Positions 14,563 to 22,758 of a stretch of 31,610 nucleotides of DNA are shown here, one piece after another. How positions within the stretch are numbered: position 1 is the stretch's first letter; every line of letters begins with the position of its first letter. The DNA is taken from assembly GCA_001800675.1 (NCBI GenBank), contig MGVW01000035.1:72242-103851 (forward strand), written 5' to 3'. Below the pieces are notes generated by a model, which saw only the letters and a list, made by a program, of their open reading frames with translations, was not told where the DNA came from and searched no databases. Source of the DNA: Euryarchaeota archaeon RBG_13_57_23 (GTDB lineage Archaea; Thermoplasmatota; Thermoplasmata; UBA10834). The position numbers were made by a program, and so were the translations under genes.

Positions 14563-14876
14563 CCGCTAGGCTTGACCGGGACGTTCGGCGTGTCCTTCTA
14601 CACCAAAACCGTCGTCAGTGGGGGTGACAGCTGGGGACGTCGTAACCGAACCGGCGCCAGTCCAGATACCAACAATGAGGCTCTGTCCGATGGGGCTGAA
14701 GGTGGCATCTAGGTCCAGCTGGAGGGCGGGATCGAGTGCCTTCGCCGCGGAGATCGGGTCAGGCCCTGACGGGAGCAGCCTTACCGCGAACTCTCAACGC
14801 TCACCGGGAAGCGGGGCCGAGGCGGTTTCTGGGTAGCTGACGTTCGGAGAGGTCGGCAACCTCAGTGGCCTAGCAC
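14563..14876 (+). ncRNA. ffs: Archaeal signal recognition particle RNA (7S RNA)
   Basis: The 5' end contains GCTAGGC (14565-14571), which pairs exactly with GCCTAGC near the 3' end (14868-14874), as expected for terminal helix 1/5. Next comes the helix 2-4 region, CCGGGACGTTCGGCGTGTCC then AAAACCGTCG, close to the archaeal SRP RNA 5' domain. The helix 8 SRP54-binding site is at about 14757-14780: GGTCAGG, CCC, loop TGAC, GGG, AGCAGCC. The closing loop is UGAC instead of the usual GNAR type. The length of about 314 nt is normal. It encodes the RNA partner of SRP54, whose gene is also in this window. The exact ends are estimated from the pairing. Confidence 0.88.
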
Positions 14877-14923
14877 TTCTCGTCCTCTTCTCAGTGAAAT
14901 GTGAAGAGAGAGTCGAGCACGGT

Positions 14924-14951
14924 GGGGACCGCAGCGTGACAGTCCCCTTTT
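14924..14951 (+). terminator. Hairpin and T-run after the SRP RNA
   Basis: GGGGAC (14924-14929) pairs with GTCCCC (14942-14947) across a 12-nt loop and is followed by TTTT. It lies about 50 bp after the SRP RNA end and 100 bp before the end of the convergent minus-strand gene. Confidence 0.45.
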
Positions 14952-15052
14952 ACTAGCTCAACCTACCCCAGCGTATAGGCGCCCTCTGGGATTGGTTGCC
15001 AACCGCTGAATTGCCGTGTTTCTCGCTCTCAGTACTTCATGGAGAGCCAGCT

Positions 15053-16054
15053 TCATATCTTTTGCGGGACAGCTCCGCCCAGAGTATCCTTCTCGAAGTC
15101 GAAGAGCACTTGGTGGTCACCGTCTAGCTCGACCTCGAGCTTGTGACCCTTTGTGACGACCCCACATTCGTGTGCTGTTATGTCGGATCTCGCGAACTCG
15201 TCAATCACGAGCGTTGCCCGGCCAGGTCGACAGGTCACAACGAACCCGCATCCCTGGTATGCGGTGAGCCACTGAACCATATCGACTCCTTTTGGCCTCG
15301 GTATCTTTGAGATTTCGACTCTCGCGCCTGCACGACTTGACTCGAGAAGCATTCCGAGTGTGCCCAGCGCTCCGGGGTTGCTGATGTCCTTCCCTGCGGT
15401 GAGATAAGGGGCGATCTTGTTCATTGTCCTCAGCTGCTTCCTGACAACTTCCTTGCTCTTCTTGGAGGTTGTATCCCACGAGTATGGCACGCCCTCGGTG
15501 AACTGGCCGTCCAGGTCCATGGCGAAAACTACAGGGTCGCCCTCTGAGGCGCCGCTGCTTAGCACCAGCCTCGTCCTATCTGTCTTCCCGAGGATCGCCA
15601 CATCGATAGAGCTGTACTTCGTGTCCGGATGGAGGTGACCTCCAACCATCGGCACGCCGAACTTGTCGCATGCGTCCCTCATGCCCTCGACGATCTTCGA
15701 GCGCACGTCCTCCTTGGAGCATGCCAGCACATTGACCATCGCTAAGGATTGGCCACCCATGGCTGCGATGTCGTTGACATTCACCAGAACTGCACAGTAT
15801 CCAGCCCAGTACGGATTACGATCTACCAGGTCTTGGACGATGCCATCTGCGGCCATCAGCAGTATCTCTTTGCCGACTTTGATCACCGCCGCGTCCTCTC
15901 CATAGGCGGCCAAGACATCGGCGCTCTGCAGAGGTATGAGCCCGGCTGCGACGGTTGAAACTGGTCCTTTTCTGACCACTCCTCTGTACTGCCTGATGGC
16001 CTTCACCAGATGTTCCAGCTTCATCATCACTGACTGCTCCCTGTCGATCTTCAC
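15053..16054 (-). CDS. AIR synthase-related protein, methanogenesis-marker-2-like (COG2144)
   Basis: A 333-aa protein of the PurM/SelD/ThiL superfamily. It shows the N-terminal AIRQYRGVVRKGP segment, the YGEDAAVI strand, the AADGI and PYWAGYCAVLVNVNDIAAMGG block that forms the metal-ATP site, and GVPMVGGHLHPDTKYSSIDVAIL. This pattern fits the group called methanogenesis marker 2 or selenophosphate-synthetase-related protein better than PurM itself. The substrate is unknown; superfamily members use ATP to activate an amide or similar group. Start candidates are ATG 16054 and the two Met codons nine to ten residues later. It begins 10 bp after the wHTH gene stop and so ends the operon. Confidence 0.82.
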   Translation of the reverse strand: MKIDREQSVMMKLEHLVKAIRQYRGVVRKGPVSTVAAGLIPLQSADVLAAYGEDAAVIKVGKEILLMAADGIVQDLVDRNPYWAGYCAVLVNVNDIAAMGGQSLAMVNVLACSKEDVRSKIVEGMRDACDKFGVPMVGGHLHPDTKYSSIDVAILGKTDRTRLVLSSGASEGDPVVFAMDLDGQFTEGVPYSWDTTSKKSKEVVRKQLRTMNKIAPYLTAGKDISNPGALGTLGMLLESSRAGARVEISKIPRPKGVDMVQWLTAYQGCGFVVTCRPGRATLVIDEFARSDITAHECGVVTKGHKLEVELDGDHQVLFDFEKDTLGGAVPQKI

Positions 16055-16064
16055 GGTCTGCTTC

Positions 16065-16640
16065 TCACAGCTTCAGCTGTGTTGTCTCCTTCAGGTGCGA
16101 GCGCATGTTGAACCGCTCTATTACCAGCTCGGCGAGCACTTGCACGAAATGCTTCTCGAGGTCCTTCTCAACAACTGTCGGTACGTCGCTGTTGGGCACT
16201 CTGTATCCCATCCTCGTAAGTATCGCCTTCGCCTCAGCGCGCTCCTCGGATGTGGCCTTGCGCCCCTCGACGCTTCCGCCGACCCCGCATCTCGCTACCT
16301 CTATGTCGAAGACAGCTCTCTTGAAGAGCCGCTGAAGCGAGTATGCAGCGAGCGTCGCCCTCTCATCCGGGTTCTTGCCTATCGTTGAGGATATCTCTCC
16401 GACGAGCTCGTACAAGCTCTTCTCCCTCGAGGCCGACACAGAAAACACTTTTGCTGGCTTGATGTCCTTTTCCTTCAGGACCTGCATGTCCGCGAGGGCC
16501 TTCAGATAGCCGGTGAGCTCGAGCCTGTGCAACTTCACACCTCTCTCCGCCAGCTCACGACAGACTCCGCTGATGGACATCTGATCCTTCTTGAGAATCT
16601 CGAGCACCAGCTCCTTCATGTCCTTCTGTGGAGAGAACAT
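16065..16640 (-). CDS. Putative winged-helix protein of unknown function
   Basis: A 191-aa protein. Residues 1-70 resemble a winged helix (KELVLEILKKDQMSISGVCREL, a helix LHRLELTGYLKALADMQVL, then a strand with KVFSVS). The rest is mixed: a long helix with DERATLAAYSLQRLFKRAV, a strand FDIEVARCGVGG, then a helical C-terminus with RMGYRVPNSDVP. I do not recognise the family. A GTTTTATTA element near 16670 on the minus strand may be an internal promoter placing the transcript start almost at the ATG. It is followed 10 bp later by the AIR synthase-like gene, which suggests linked function, possibly regulation. Confidence 0.7.
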   Translation of the reverse strand: MFSPQKDMKELVLEILKKDQMSISGVCRELAERGVKLHRLELTGYLKALADMQVLKEKDIKPAKVFSVSASREKSLYELVGEISSTIGKNPDERATLAAYSLQRLFKRAVFDIEVARCGVGGSVEGRKATSEERAEAKAILTRMGYRVPNSDVPTVVEKDLEKHFVQVLAELVIERFNMRSHLKETTQLKL

Positions 16641-16686
16641 TGCATCTGAATTGGTAACAATTCGGATAATAAAACACTTTCGGGTT

Positions 16687-18285
16687 CTAGAACGCCGGTC
16701 CGACGAGCTGCCAGAGTATCAAGAAGAGCACGACGAGCGCGAGAGATATCGCGATGGAGCCCGTGATGCGGTCCTTCTGCTCCTTCGTGTACTTCCTCCC
16801 AGACTTGTCCAGAAGATAGCTGATTCCGTCCCTGAAGATGTAGCCACCATCGAGCGGGACCGCAGGCAGCACGTTCGTGAGACCGACCATCAGGTTGAGC
16901 CAGAATATCCAGTAGAGTGAGTTCGCCAGGAGCCAGAAGACGCTGTCGGGCATCCATTCCAGGTAGCCCGAGGGCGTGTAGAGGTCAGTCACCGGTGATC
17001 GGATAGGTGCGAGATCCAGGAAAGGCAGCGCGATGAGCCTCAGCCACGACCGCGAGAAGTCATCCAGGTTCCGGTCACCTTCGAATGGGCTTGCCAATGT
17101 GCTGGAGTAGTAGCTGACATCAACGGCTTCGATGCCCAGGTACAGGAAGCCTCCACCGAGGAACGCCTTCCCGTGATAGCTGTCATCGTTCTTTGAAGGA
17201 TTGTACTCATCATAGTACTCCCACTTGTCCGAGAGCGTTATCTGTGCGATCGATGAGTTGACAGCGAATCCATCCAGTGCGTCATTGTAGCTCATGACCA
17301 CACACGGGATTGTCTGGCCGGCTTCCCAGTCGGAGAGTACCTCCGCTATCATGTCCACCTTCGCCAAGGGGGTTCCGTTCAGGGAGACCATAACCATCCC
17401 GGCCCTGATTCCTGCATTGTACGCGCCGAAGCCCTCGGCTACAAATGAGACAACGATCCCGTCAACCACCGTAGCGTCCTTGTTCTCGCCCTTATATGCG
17501 TAGGAGATATCGATGGTCGCACCAGGTGCGGTGTATACTGGCGAATTGAAGTCCTCTGCTGACTGCACGGGGACGTCATTGACTGAGATGATAACACTAC
17601 TGGGAGCGATTCCTGCCATCTCGGCGGGCGAGCCCTCAACGACTCCTCGCGCCAGAGCCCCCTCCACGCCCGGCTCCAACGATGACATCATCACACCGGA
17701 GAAAAGCCCGAGCACTATCATCGCGATCACGATGTTGCTCGCGGGCCCGGCCGCGAACACCTTCGACCTCTTGCTGCGCGTGGTGTTCTTCAATGCTTCT
17801 TCGTCCGGTTCTACGAATGCGCCTACAGGGAACACAAGGAACACGAGCCCAAGCGTTCGCACTTTCATGTCGCCAACGCGCGTCAATATTCCGTGGGCGA
17901 ACTCGTGCACTATGATCGCAATCACAAGGCCGAGGATGCCGTATCCGACCGGAATCACAGGGTTGATCCCAGGGATGCCCAGTATGAGTTCGGGGGAAGG
18001 GGCTCGGTCTACTTGTGTGACTATCGTGGCCTCCCACAAAAGAAGCGTCATGATGATTGCCATCGCCCCTGCGCAGATCCAGAGCGATAGCTTGCCGTAG
18101 ACCTCCCAGAGGCGTCTTCTGGAGGCGAGACGGTCTATCAGTTTCTTGCCCCGTTCCGTCTTCCACATGATGAAGGGACCTTGGAGGGCCATGCTGTGCT
18201 TCTCGAACCATTTGATCCGATTCAGAACATAGACCATGCCGATCCATGCGAGGAAGACGATGAGCGCTATCAGATAACCGTTCAT
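16687..18285 (-). CDS. Site-2 protease (M50 family) with PDZ domain
   Basis: A 532-aa intramembrane metalloprotease. The zinc site is HEFAHG (H127, E128, H131) in a hydrophobic helix, and the third ligand lies in NVLPAVPLDGG (D479) near the C-terminus. Between them a soluble region holds at least one PDZ-like domain (GVVEGSPAEMAGIAPSSVIISVN, and a second AYNAGIRAGMVMVSLNG segment). Six or more membrane helices surround the site. The family cuts membrane-bound proteins within the bilayer, often to release regulators; the substrate here is unknown. It lies 36 bp after a small upstream gene in the same operon. Confidence 0.93.
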   Translation of the reverse strand: MNGYLIALIVFLAWIGMVYVLNRIKWFEKHSMALQGPFIMWKTERGKKLIDRLASRRRLWEVYGKLSLWICAGAMAIIMTLLLWEATIVTQVDRAPSPELILGIPGINPVIPVGYGILGLVIAIIVHEFAHGILTRVGDMKVRTLGLVFLVFPVGAFVEPDEEALKNTTRSKRSKVFAAGPASNIVIAMIVLGLFSGVMMSSLEPGVEGALARGVVEGSPAEMAGIAPSSVIISVNDVPVQSAEDFNSPVYTAPGATIDISYAYKGENKDATVVDGIVVSFVAEGFGAYNAGIRAGMVMVSLNGTPLAKVDMIAEVLSDWEAGQTIPCVVMSYNDALDGFAVNSSIAQITLSDKWEYYDEYNPSKNDDSYHGKAFLGGGFLYLGIEAVDVSYYSSTLASPFEGDRNLDDFSRSWLRLIALPFLDLAPIRSPVTDLYTPSGYLEWMPDSVFWLLANSLYWIFWLNLMVGLTNVLPAVPLDGGYIFRDGISYLLDKSGRKYTKEQKDRITGSIAISLALVVLFLILWQLVGPAF

Positions 18286-18321
18286 CTGGCGACCTTTGCC
18301 CAGCTCATACAGCTTCGGCTA

Positions 18322-18753
18322 TTAATGCGTTTCATCGCGCCCGGGTTGCTTGCCAGAGTCTCCGCCCGCGGCCCCGCGATGACGAGCCCACTCCTCGTCT
18401 GAGATCTGGTCGTACACCTCAGCGGCCTCGTCGTGGACGACCGCGCCCGCTTCGTCCATACTCGCGAGCCTGATGATCTGGTCCTTCTTCAGAATCCAGT
18501 AGTGTATCCGCCAAAGCTTGCCTTTCTTGAGGAGTACCTCCTCCTGTGTCGTGGTAAGCAGGCCCTCCTCCTCCAACATGTAGAAAACGTCCCGGTCCTC
18601 GGATGTAAGCCTGTTGTCGATGACTTCGTCCGCGTAACCAAAGAAGCTCATCAGATACTCCGCCAGGTTCTTCAGCTCCTGGTCGGACATACCCTTCCTC
18701 CCGACCGTCTTCTTCAGGGCGCACTCAACCTGTTGCATCGTGACAACAGTCAT
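18322..18753 (-). CDS. Small archaeal protein of unknown function (possibly DUF6015)
   Basis: A 143-aa protein with a first half of helices (LKKTVGRKGMSDQELKNLAEYLMSFFG) that resembles an archaeal family of unknown function I associate, without certainty, with DUF6015. The middle contains EDRDVFYMLEEEGLLTT and a KLWRIHYWILKKDQI strand pair, which suggests a winged-helix-like domain. The acidic C-terminal 40 residues are probably disordered. Start candidates are ATG 18753 and MQQVE at 18738. It lies 62 bp after mptE and 36 bp before the M50 protease gene, inside a minus-strand operon. Confidence 0.72.
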   Translation of the reverse strand: MTVVTMQQVECALKKTVGRKGMSDQELKNLAEYLMSFFGYADEVIDNRLTSEDRDVFYMLEEEGLLTTTQEEVLLKKGKLWRIHYWILKKDQIIRLASMDEAGAVVHDEAAEVYDQISDEEWARHRGAAGGDSGKQPGRDETH

Positions 18754-18815
18754 CCCAATCCCGGCATGAGAACTCTATCCAGAGCTATATACATGTCGAA
18801 CTCGGAGCGCGTGAT

Positions 18816-19478
18816 TCATCTTGGCAGCTCGGAGGCCGAGATGATCCTCATCCCATCCTGTCTCAGCATGTCCAGGATCCGCCTAGCCCATGCAAGTTTC
18901 CTGCGTTTGATCTCAACATCCCTGCCAGTCTTCTTGGACGGATTCTCGAAATCGAATCCCGCAAGGAGTATCTCAGCCACATCCAGTTCGGCGCAGATGC
19001 ACGCGGCCCTATCCCCGTCGGTGAACCCTCCGAAATTGTACAGCTGCGGCGGGGGAACGCTCTGACATGTACCCACTAGCGGCCCAGCGAACTTGTCCGC
19101 ATGACGTCGAATCGCAGACTGGTTGTCGCCGTGTGCGTGGAGGAACACCGTCGTCCCTTTCGAGTTCTGATCTATCTGGTCTTCCACGATGCCATCGAGA
19201 TCGGTCACAATCATGTCCACTTTGAACCCCGATTCGAGAAGCGTTGTTGTTGCGCCGTCCGCAGCGACAACGAACCCATCAAAGACTATGGAGGAAAGCT
19301 CGTCTGCAAGACTCCTACTTCCGCCACACAAGAGCACCTGCTTTGGGAAGCCTCGCCTCATCGATTCCATGCTCCCCCGTCCCTTGTCTCCAATGATGGA
19401 GGCAAGAAGTCTGGCACTTGCACGGTCTGCTTGTTTGCTGAACCCGAACTCGGAACATATCTCGTCGTACAACGGCAT
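18816..19478 (-). CDS. mptE: 6-hydroxymethylpterin pyrophosphokinase, MptE-like
   Basis: A 220-aa protein of the COG1634 family, which activates 6-hydroxymethyl-7,8-dihydropterin with ATP in archaeal tetrahydromethanopterin or folate-type synthesis. The diagnostic parts are VVAADGATTTLLESG, the MIVTDLDGIVEDQ motif, the VFLHAHGDNQ segment and FGGFTDGDRAACICAELD. The N-terminus (LYDEICSEFGFSKQADRAS) fits the family, whose members usually have a Trp a few residues upstream of this; the frame upstream does contain one, but no start codon, so the ATG at 19478 is used. It follows the DUF373 gene by 22 bp. Together with the AIR-like protein it hints at C1 metabolism through a pterin cofactor. Confidence 0.88.
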   Translation of the reverse strand: MPLYDEICSEFGFSKQADRASARLLASIIGDKGRGSMESMRRGFPKQVLLCGGSRSLADELSSIVFDGFVVAADGATTTLLESGFKVDMIVTDLDGIVEDQIDQNSKGTTVFLHAHGDNQSAIRRHADKFAGPLVGTCQSVPPPQLYNFGGFTDGDRAACICAELDVAEILLAGFDFENPSKKTGRDVEIKRRKLAWARRILDMLRQDGMRIISASELPR

Positions 19479-19500
19479 CCACTTGTCGGGCTTCAGGAAA

Positions 19501-20649
19501 TCACGCCCCCTGGACAGGCAATGCCTGTGCCGCCTCCTTCCGTAGGGACGCGTTGAGGACCGAGCTGAACACCGCGATGAGTATCCCTGTGATCATCTCG
19601 CCGATGATCACTTTCAGATCGATATCCCCGTAAGAGACGAAGAACGACATAGCGTCGACCGCCCCCATGATGATGAACCCCGTAGCCAAGACAGATATCA
19701 TCATCACTATGAACGACCACCTTACTTTGCCCGTCTGCAGGAAGGCCGTGACCGACTTGCCCGTCTCGTAGGCGAAGACTCCGAACACGACGAACCAAAC
19801 CGCGCCCGAAACGAACAGCAGGATCGATATGGCAAGGCTCCTTTCGTCGGGGAGTAGCTTCTCCCTGTAAGCCATTGCCATGTCGTAGCCTATCAGCACT
19901 CCTACCACCATTAGGACAAATGACACGATGGCGAATGGAATGACCAGGCTACCCTGACGTATTGCACGTTTGGTTTTGTCAGCGCGCTCCCCCATCCAAG
20001 CGGTCCACCTGTACGCCCAGCCGATGAGGTATATTCCGAGAACGACCCCGATGACCCCTGGGGCCATCTGCGATATGAGCGTGATCTCCTCGTAGTTCGA
20101 ATCGGCGAACGCCACCATCTTTGTGTAGAGGGACAGTGCCCCGAGGATTATCAGGATGAGTGAGATCGGGACAATCCATTTCCTCCTCATCTTCTCATCC
20201 TGTAGGGTCTTCATTATCATGTAGTATGTGCCCTCGATGCTCCGATTCTGCTTGACATAAACCCGTTTGACCGAGTCTATCTTGACCCGGGATGAGATGA
20301 CTGGATATATCGACTCGTCCTCGGCTCCGTCGCTGACAAGGATCGCGCGGTCCGGCTTGACAACCTCGAGAACGTTTTCCAGCTGGTTGGCCAGTATCAG
20401 GTCTGATTGGAATCCCACATGTGAGTCCCCAGATATCGTGGCCATCTCGGAGTCCATGCCTCGCTTCACAAGGTCGTCGTACAGCTGCAGCCCCGCGAGG
20501 ATCGTGTTAGTGTCCACATCTTCAGGATCTGCGAGACCGAGCGCGAGCATCGCCTTGAGGTTTTCCTCACGCCCGATGACTGGGCCGTTTATGGCCGCCT
20601 TTGTGCCGAGGTCGTCGTCCCGGTCAACACACAAAACGAGGGTTTTCAT
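19501..20649 (-). CDS. DUF373 family membrane protein
   Basis: A 382-aa protein. Residues 1-170 are soluble and contain VLCVDRDDDLGTKA, GPVIGREENLKAMLALGLADPEDVD, NTILAGLQLYDDL and a VSDGAEDE motif, all typical of DUF373, a family known mainly from archaea. From about residue 178 there are some seven hydrophobic helices. The acidic loop pattern looks like a metal-dependent phosphate-binding site, but no reaction is established. A GAATATAAAA box about 30 bp upstream makes this the first gene of the operon that runs through mptE and the M50 protease. The C-terminus overlaps nothing and leads within 22 bp into mptE. Confidence 0.9.
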   Translation of the reverse strand: MKTLVLCVDRDDDLGTKAAINGPVIGREENLKAMLALGLADPEDVDTNTILAGLQLYDDLVKRGMDSEMATISGDSHVGFQSDLILANQLENVLEVVKPDRAILVSDGAEDESIYPVISSRVKIDSVKRVYVKQNRSIEGTYYMIMKTLQDEKMRRKWIVPISLILIILGALSLYTKMVAFADSNYEEITLISQMAPGVIGVVLGIYLIGWAYRWTAWMGERADKTKRAIRQGSLVIPFAIVSFVLMVVGVLIGYDMAMAYREKLLPDERSLAISILLFVSGAVWFVVFGVFAYETGKSVTAFLQTGKVRWSFIVMMISVLATGFIIMGAVDAMSFFVSYGDIDLKVIIGEMITGILIAVFSSVLNASLRKEAAQALPVQGA

Positions 20650-20679
20650 CTTCCTTCGAGAGTATGTGCGTTCATGTGT

Positions 20680-20690
20680 ATTTTATATTC
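20680..20690 (-). promoter_or_regulatory. TATA box of the DUF373 operon
   Basis: The minus strand reads GAATATAAAA, about 33-40 bp before the ATG at 20649; transcription would start near 20658, giving a leader of about 10 nt. Confidence 0.6.
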
Positions 20691-20734
20691 GCTTGTTGTC
20701 GACTGACTGGTCATTGGCTCCATTCTGACAAGCC

Positions 20735-20742
20735 TTATATAA
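20735..20742 (+). promoter_or_regulatory. TATA box of the zinc-ribbon gene at 20764
   Basis: TTATATAA at 20735-20742 puts transcription start within a base or two of the ATG at 20764, so the mRNA is probably leaderless. Confidence 0.6.
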
Positions 20743-20763
20743 TGACCTGAGAATCATCTCTCG

Positions 20764-21333
20764 ATGGCCAAGAAGGCCGACGAGGCAGAAATAAAGAAGG
20801 AGTGCCCGAGCTGTGGTCTTGGAGTGGCACTCGATTCGAAGATGTGCGAGTTCTGCGGATGGGATTTCGACGAGGAAGACGAGTGGATTCTCCAGATTGA
20901 GAAGCTCGAGCGCGACCTGCTTCTGGAGAAGCAGAAGTTCGAGCCTGGTTCTGTCGAGGACAAGATCGAATCGACTCTGAGATCTCCCTTCTTTCAGAAG
21001 ACCGAGGAGCAAGAGGCTGGGAGCCATCCCAAGTCCTCGGCAAAGCCTCCGCAGAAAATCCCGCCAAGCCCCGGACCCTCGGTCAGAGAGACGAAGGCCT
21101 CTGGTGTCAAGGTCGTCAAACCTGTTGATACGGTGGAGGAACCGAAGCCGGTCATCCGCACAACGACCCGCCCCCCAGCCCCGCCTATGGCACAGACACC
21201 GAAACCTGCGCCCGCCCCCGCGAAACCGGTAGCTTCGGTTCGCGAGGAACCAGAAGTAGCTCCGGAGGCGCCGAAAGCCCAGGCACAGAAGACCAGAAGG
21301 ACGAGAGTAGTCAGGAAGGTCAAACAGGCCTGA
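20764..21333 (+). CDS. Zinc-ribbon protein with long disordered tail
   Basis: A 189-aa protein with one zinc ribbon at the N-terminus (C14/C17-C28/C31), an acidic turn WDFDEEDEW, a helix of about 25 residues (LQIEKLERDLLLEKQKF), and then about 120 residues of Pro-, Ala- and Lys-rich low-complexity sequence ending in a basic RRTRVVRKVKQA tail. That tail resembles the basic RRVRKVV patch of the triple-zinc-ribbon protein at 5498-6340. There are no membrane helices or catalytic motifs. Transcription appears leaderless. The function is unknown; the basic tail and ribbon would suit nucleic-acid binding. Confidence 0.78.
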   Translation: MAKKADEAEIKKECPSCGLGVALDSKMCEFCGWDFDEEDEWILQIEKLERDLLLEKQKFEPGSVEDKIESTLRSPFFQKTEEQEAGSHPKSSAKPPQKIPPSPGPSVRETKASGVKVVKPVDTVEEPKPVIRTTTRPPAPPMAQTPKPAPAPAKPVASVREEPEVAPEAPKAQAQKTRRTRVVRKVKQA

Positions 21334-21430
21334 TCTTTTTGCAGTCAGGATGATTGGAGAGAGTCTCAGTTGACCGTTTGGATTAAGTACGCACTCATGG
21401 ATTACTTTCCTTCCCGCGAGGCTAGATAGA

Positions 21431-22072
21431 TTGCGCATTAGATGGCATGGCCACTCCTGTTTCGAGATCGATGGCAGCGTTAGGGTGGTGACTGACCCGC
21501 ACGACGGGAAATCGTTAGGCATTCCCCCGCCGAAGGTCAAGGCGGATCTAGTGCTGATATCTCATGACCACTTTGACCACAACTGTGCGAGGGTTGTTCA
21601 GGGGACTGATTCGGCGGTCGTGTCCAGTCCCGTCATGACCGTAGAACGCGGAGTCAGGATAGAGGGTATCGAGGCGGCTCACGACTCCGTCGGGGGTGCG
21701 AAAAGAGGCAAGATGACCCTCTTCAGATTCGAGCTGGACGGTATCAAGTTCTGCCACCTTGGGGATTTGGGCCACACGCTGGATGAAGAGACTGTCGACA
21801 GGATAGCGCCCATCGATTTTCTGTTCGTTCCAGTGGGAAGTACTTTCACGATAGGGCCGGAGGCGGCCATGGAGGTCGTCCGTAGCATCGGGCCGAAGGT
21901 GGCAATACCGATGCATTACAGAGTACCTGGGCTCGGGATAGCGCTCCAGCCGGTCCAGGGTTTCCTGAAGCACTTCGATCAGGCCAGTGTTAGGAAGGTC
22001 GGGAATGAGGTGGACTTCTCACCCGATGATCTTCTGCAGTCGGGCACCGAGATATGGGTCTTCTCCGGATGA
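21431..22072 (+). CDS. MBL-fold metallo-hydrolase (UlaG-like)
   Basis: A 213-aa beta-lactamase-fold hydrolase starting at a TTG that gives MRIRWHGHSCFEI, the usual N-terminus of this branch. The metal motif HDHFDH (H45, H47, D49, H50) is intact, followed by the later metal and fold residues in AAHDSVGG, FCHLGDLGH and IPMHYR. The branch is annotated as metal-dependent hydrolase similar to L-ascorbate-6-phosphate lactonase, but substrates are mostly unknown. It converges on eif6, five bases apart at the stop codons. No ribosome-binding site is obvious. Confidence 0.88.
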   Translation: MRIRWHGHSCFEIDGSVRVVTDPHDGKSLGIPPPKVKADLVLISHDHFDHNCARVVQGTDSAVVSSPVMTVERGVRIEGIEAAHDSVGGAKRGKMTLFRFELDGIKFCHLGDLGHTLDEETVDRIAPIDFLFVPVGSTFTIGPEAAMEVVRSIGPKVAIPMHYRVPGLGIALQPVQGFLKHFDQASVRKVGNEVDFSPDDLLQSGTEIWVFSG

Positions 22073-22077
22073 TATTG

Positions 22078-22737
22078 TCAGTATAATCCGAGACCGTCTT
22101 CCAGCCGACCGAGTTCGATTGGCGTGGACCGAAACCCTATGAACGCGCCTTTGCTGTTCGCCACTGCACACGCTCCAAGGTAAGGTGTGCCGTAGTTCAG
22201 TGTGGCGATTGCGGCGGGCACCTTGAAGAAGTCGGATAGCTCCTTGAGCTCATCCTTAGATGTCAGCGGGTGGCAGATAATCCCCTTTGATGTCGCGATA
22301 CAAGCCGAGCCGACGGTGTCGATGCCCGCGACGCTGCCTCGACGCGCCTCGACACCGAGCACGTCCTCGATCAGCTTGAGCGTGTGGCTCGCCGCTCCGG
22401 GGTGCACTAGGGCCGCTTTGTCGTTCACGAGGATGTTGTTCCCCGCAGCGTTGACCTTCTCCTCCATCTTGCCGACGCGCAGGCTCTTCGGCAGCTTGGC
22501 CAGCTCGTGCTTCTCGACGAAGTTGGTCACGATAGCACCATTCGAATTCATCGCGACCAGTGAGCCTACGATGGTTCCCCCTGCGATGTTCGTGGCGATT
22601 ACTTGCACATCAAGTGTCCTGGCAATTTCCTTGACGATTTTCGGCTCAGCGGACTCGGTCACAATTGCGAGTTGCTCGCTCGCGACGCAGTACACCCCCA
22701 CATACGGGTTGCCGGTAATATCACCAAGTCGGAGCAT
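22078..22737 (-). CDS. eif6: Translation initiation factor aIF6
   Basis: A 219-aa protein made of the repeated fivefold units of the IF6 fold. The typical blocks are DITGNPYVGVYCVAS, VIATNIAGGTIVGSLVAMNSNG, AAGNNILVNDKAALVHP, VGSACIATSKG and the C-terminal YGTPYLGACAVANSKGAFIG. aIF6 binds the large ribosomal subunit through L14 and keeps it from joining the small subunit too early. GAGGT precedes the ATG. It lies 21 bp after the L31e stop and is the last gene of the rps19e-pdcd5-rpl39e-rpl31e-eif6 unit. Confidence 0.96.
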   Translation of the reverse strand: MLRLGDITGNPYVGVYCVASEQLAIVTESAEPKIVKEIARTLDVQVIATNIAGGTIVGSLVAMNSNGAIVTNFVEKHELAKLPKSLRVGKMEEKVNAAGNNILVNDKAALVHPGAASHTLKLIEDVLGVEARRGSVAGIDTVGSACIATSKGIICHPLTSKDELKELSDFFKVPAAIATLNYGTPYLGACAVANSKGAFIGFRSTPIELGRLEDGLGLY

Positions 22738-22758
22738 CCAGCCAGTACCTCGGTAAAA

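Noticed and set aside
14500..14836. Open frames of 70-72 codons over the SRP RNA
   Set aside because: They lie within the SRP RNA, have no ribosome-binding site and no protein-like pattern.
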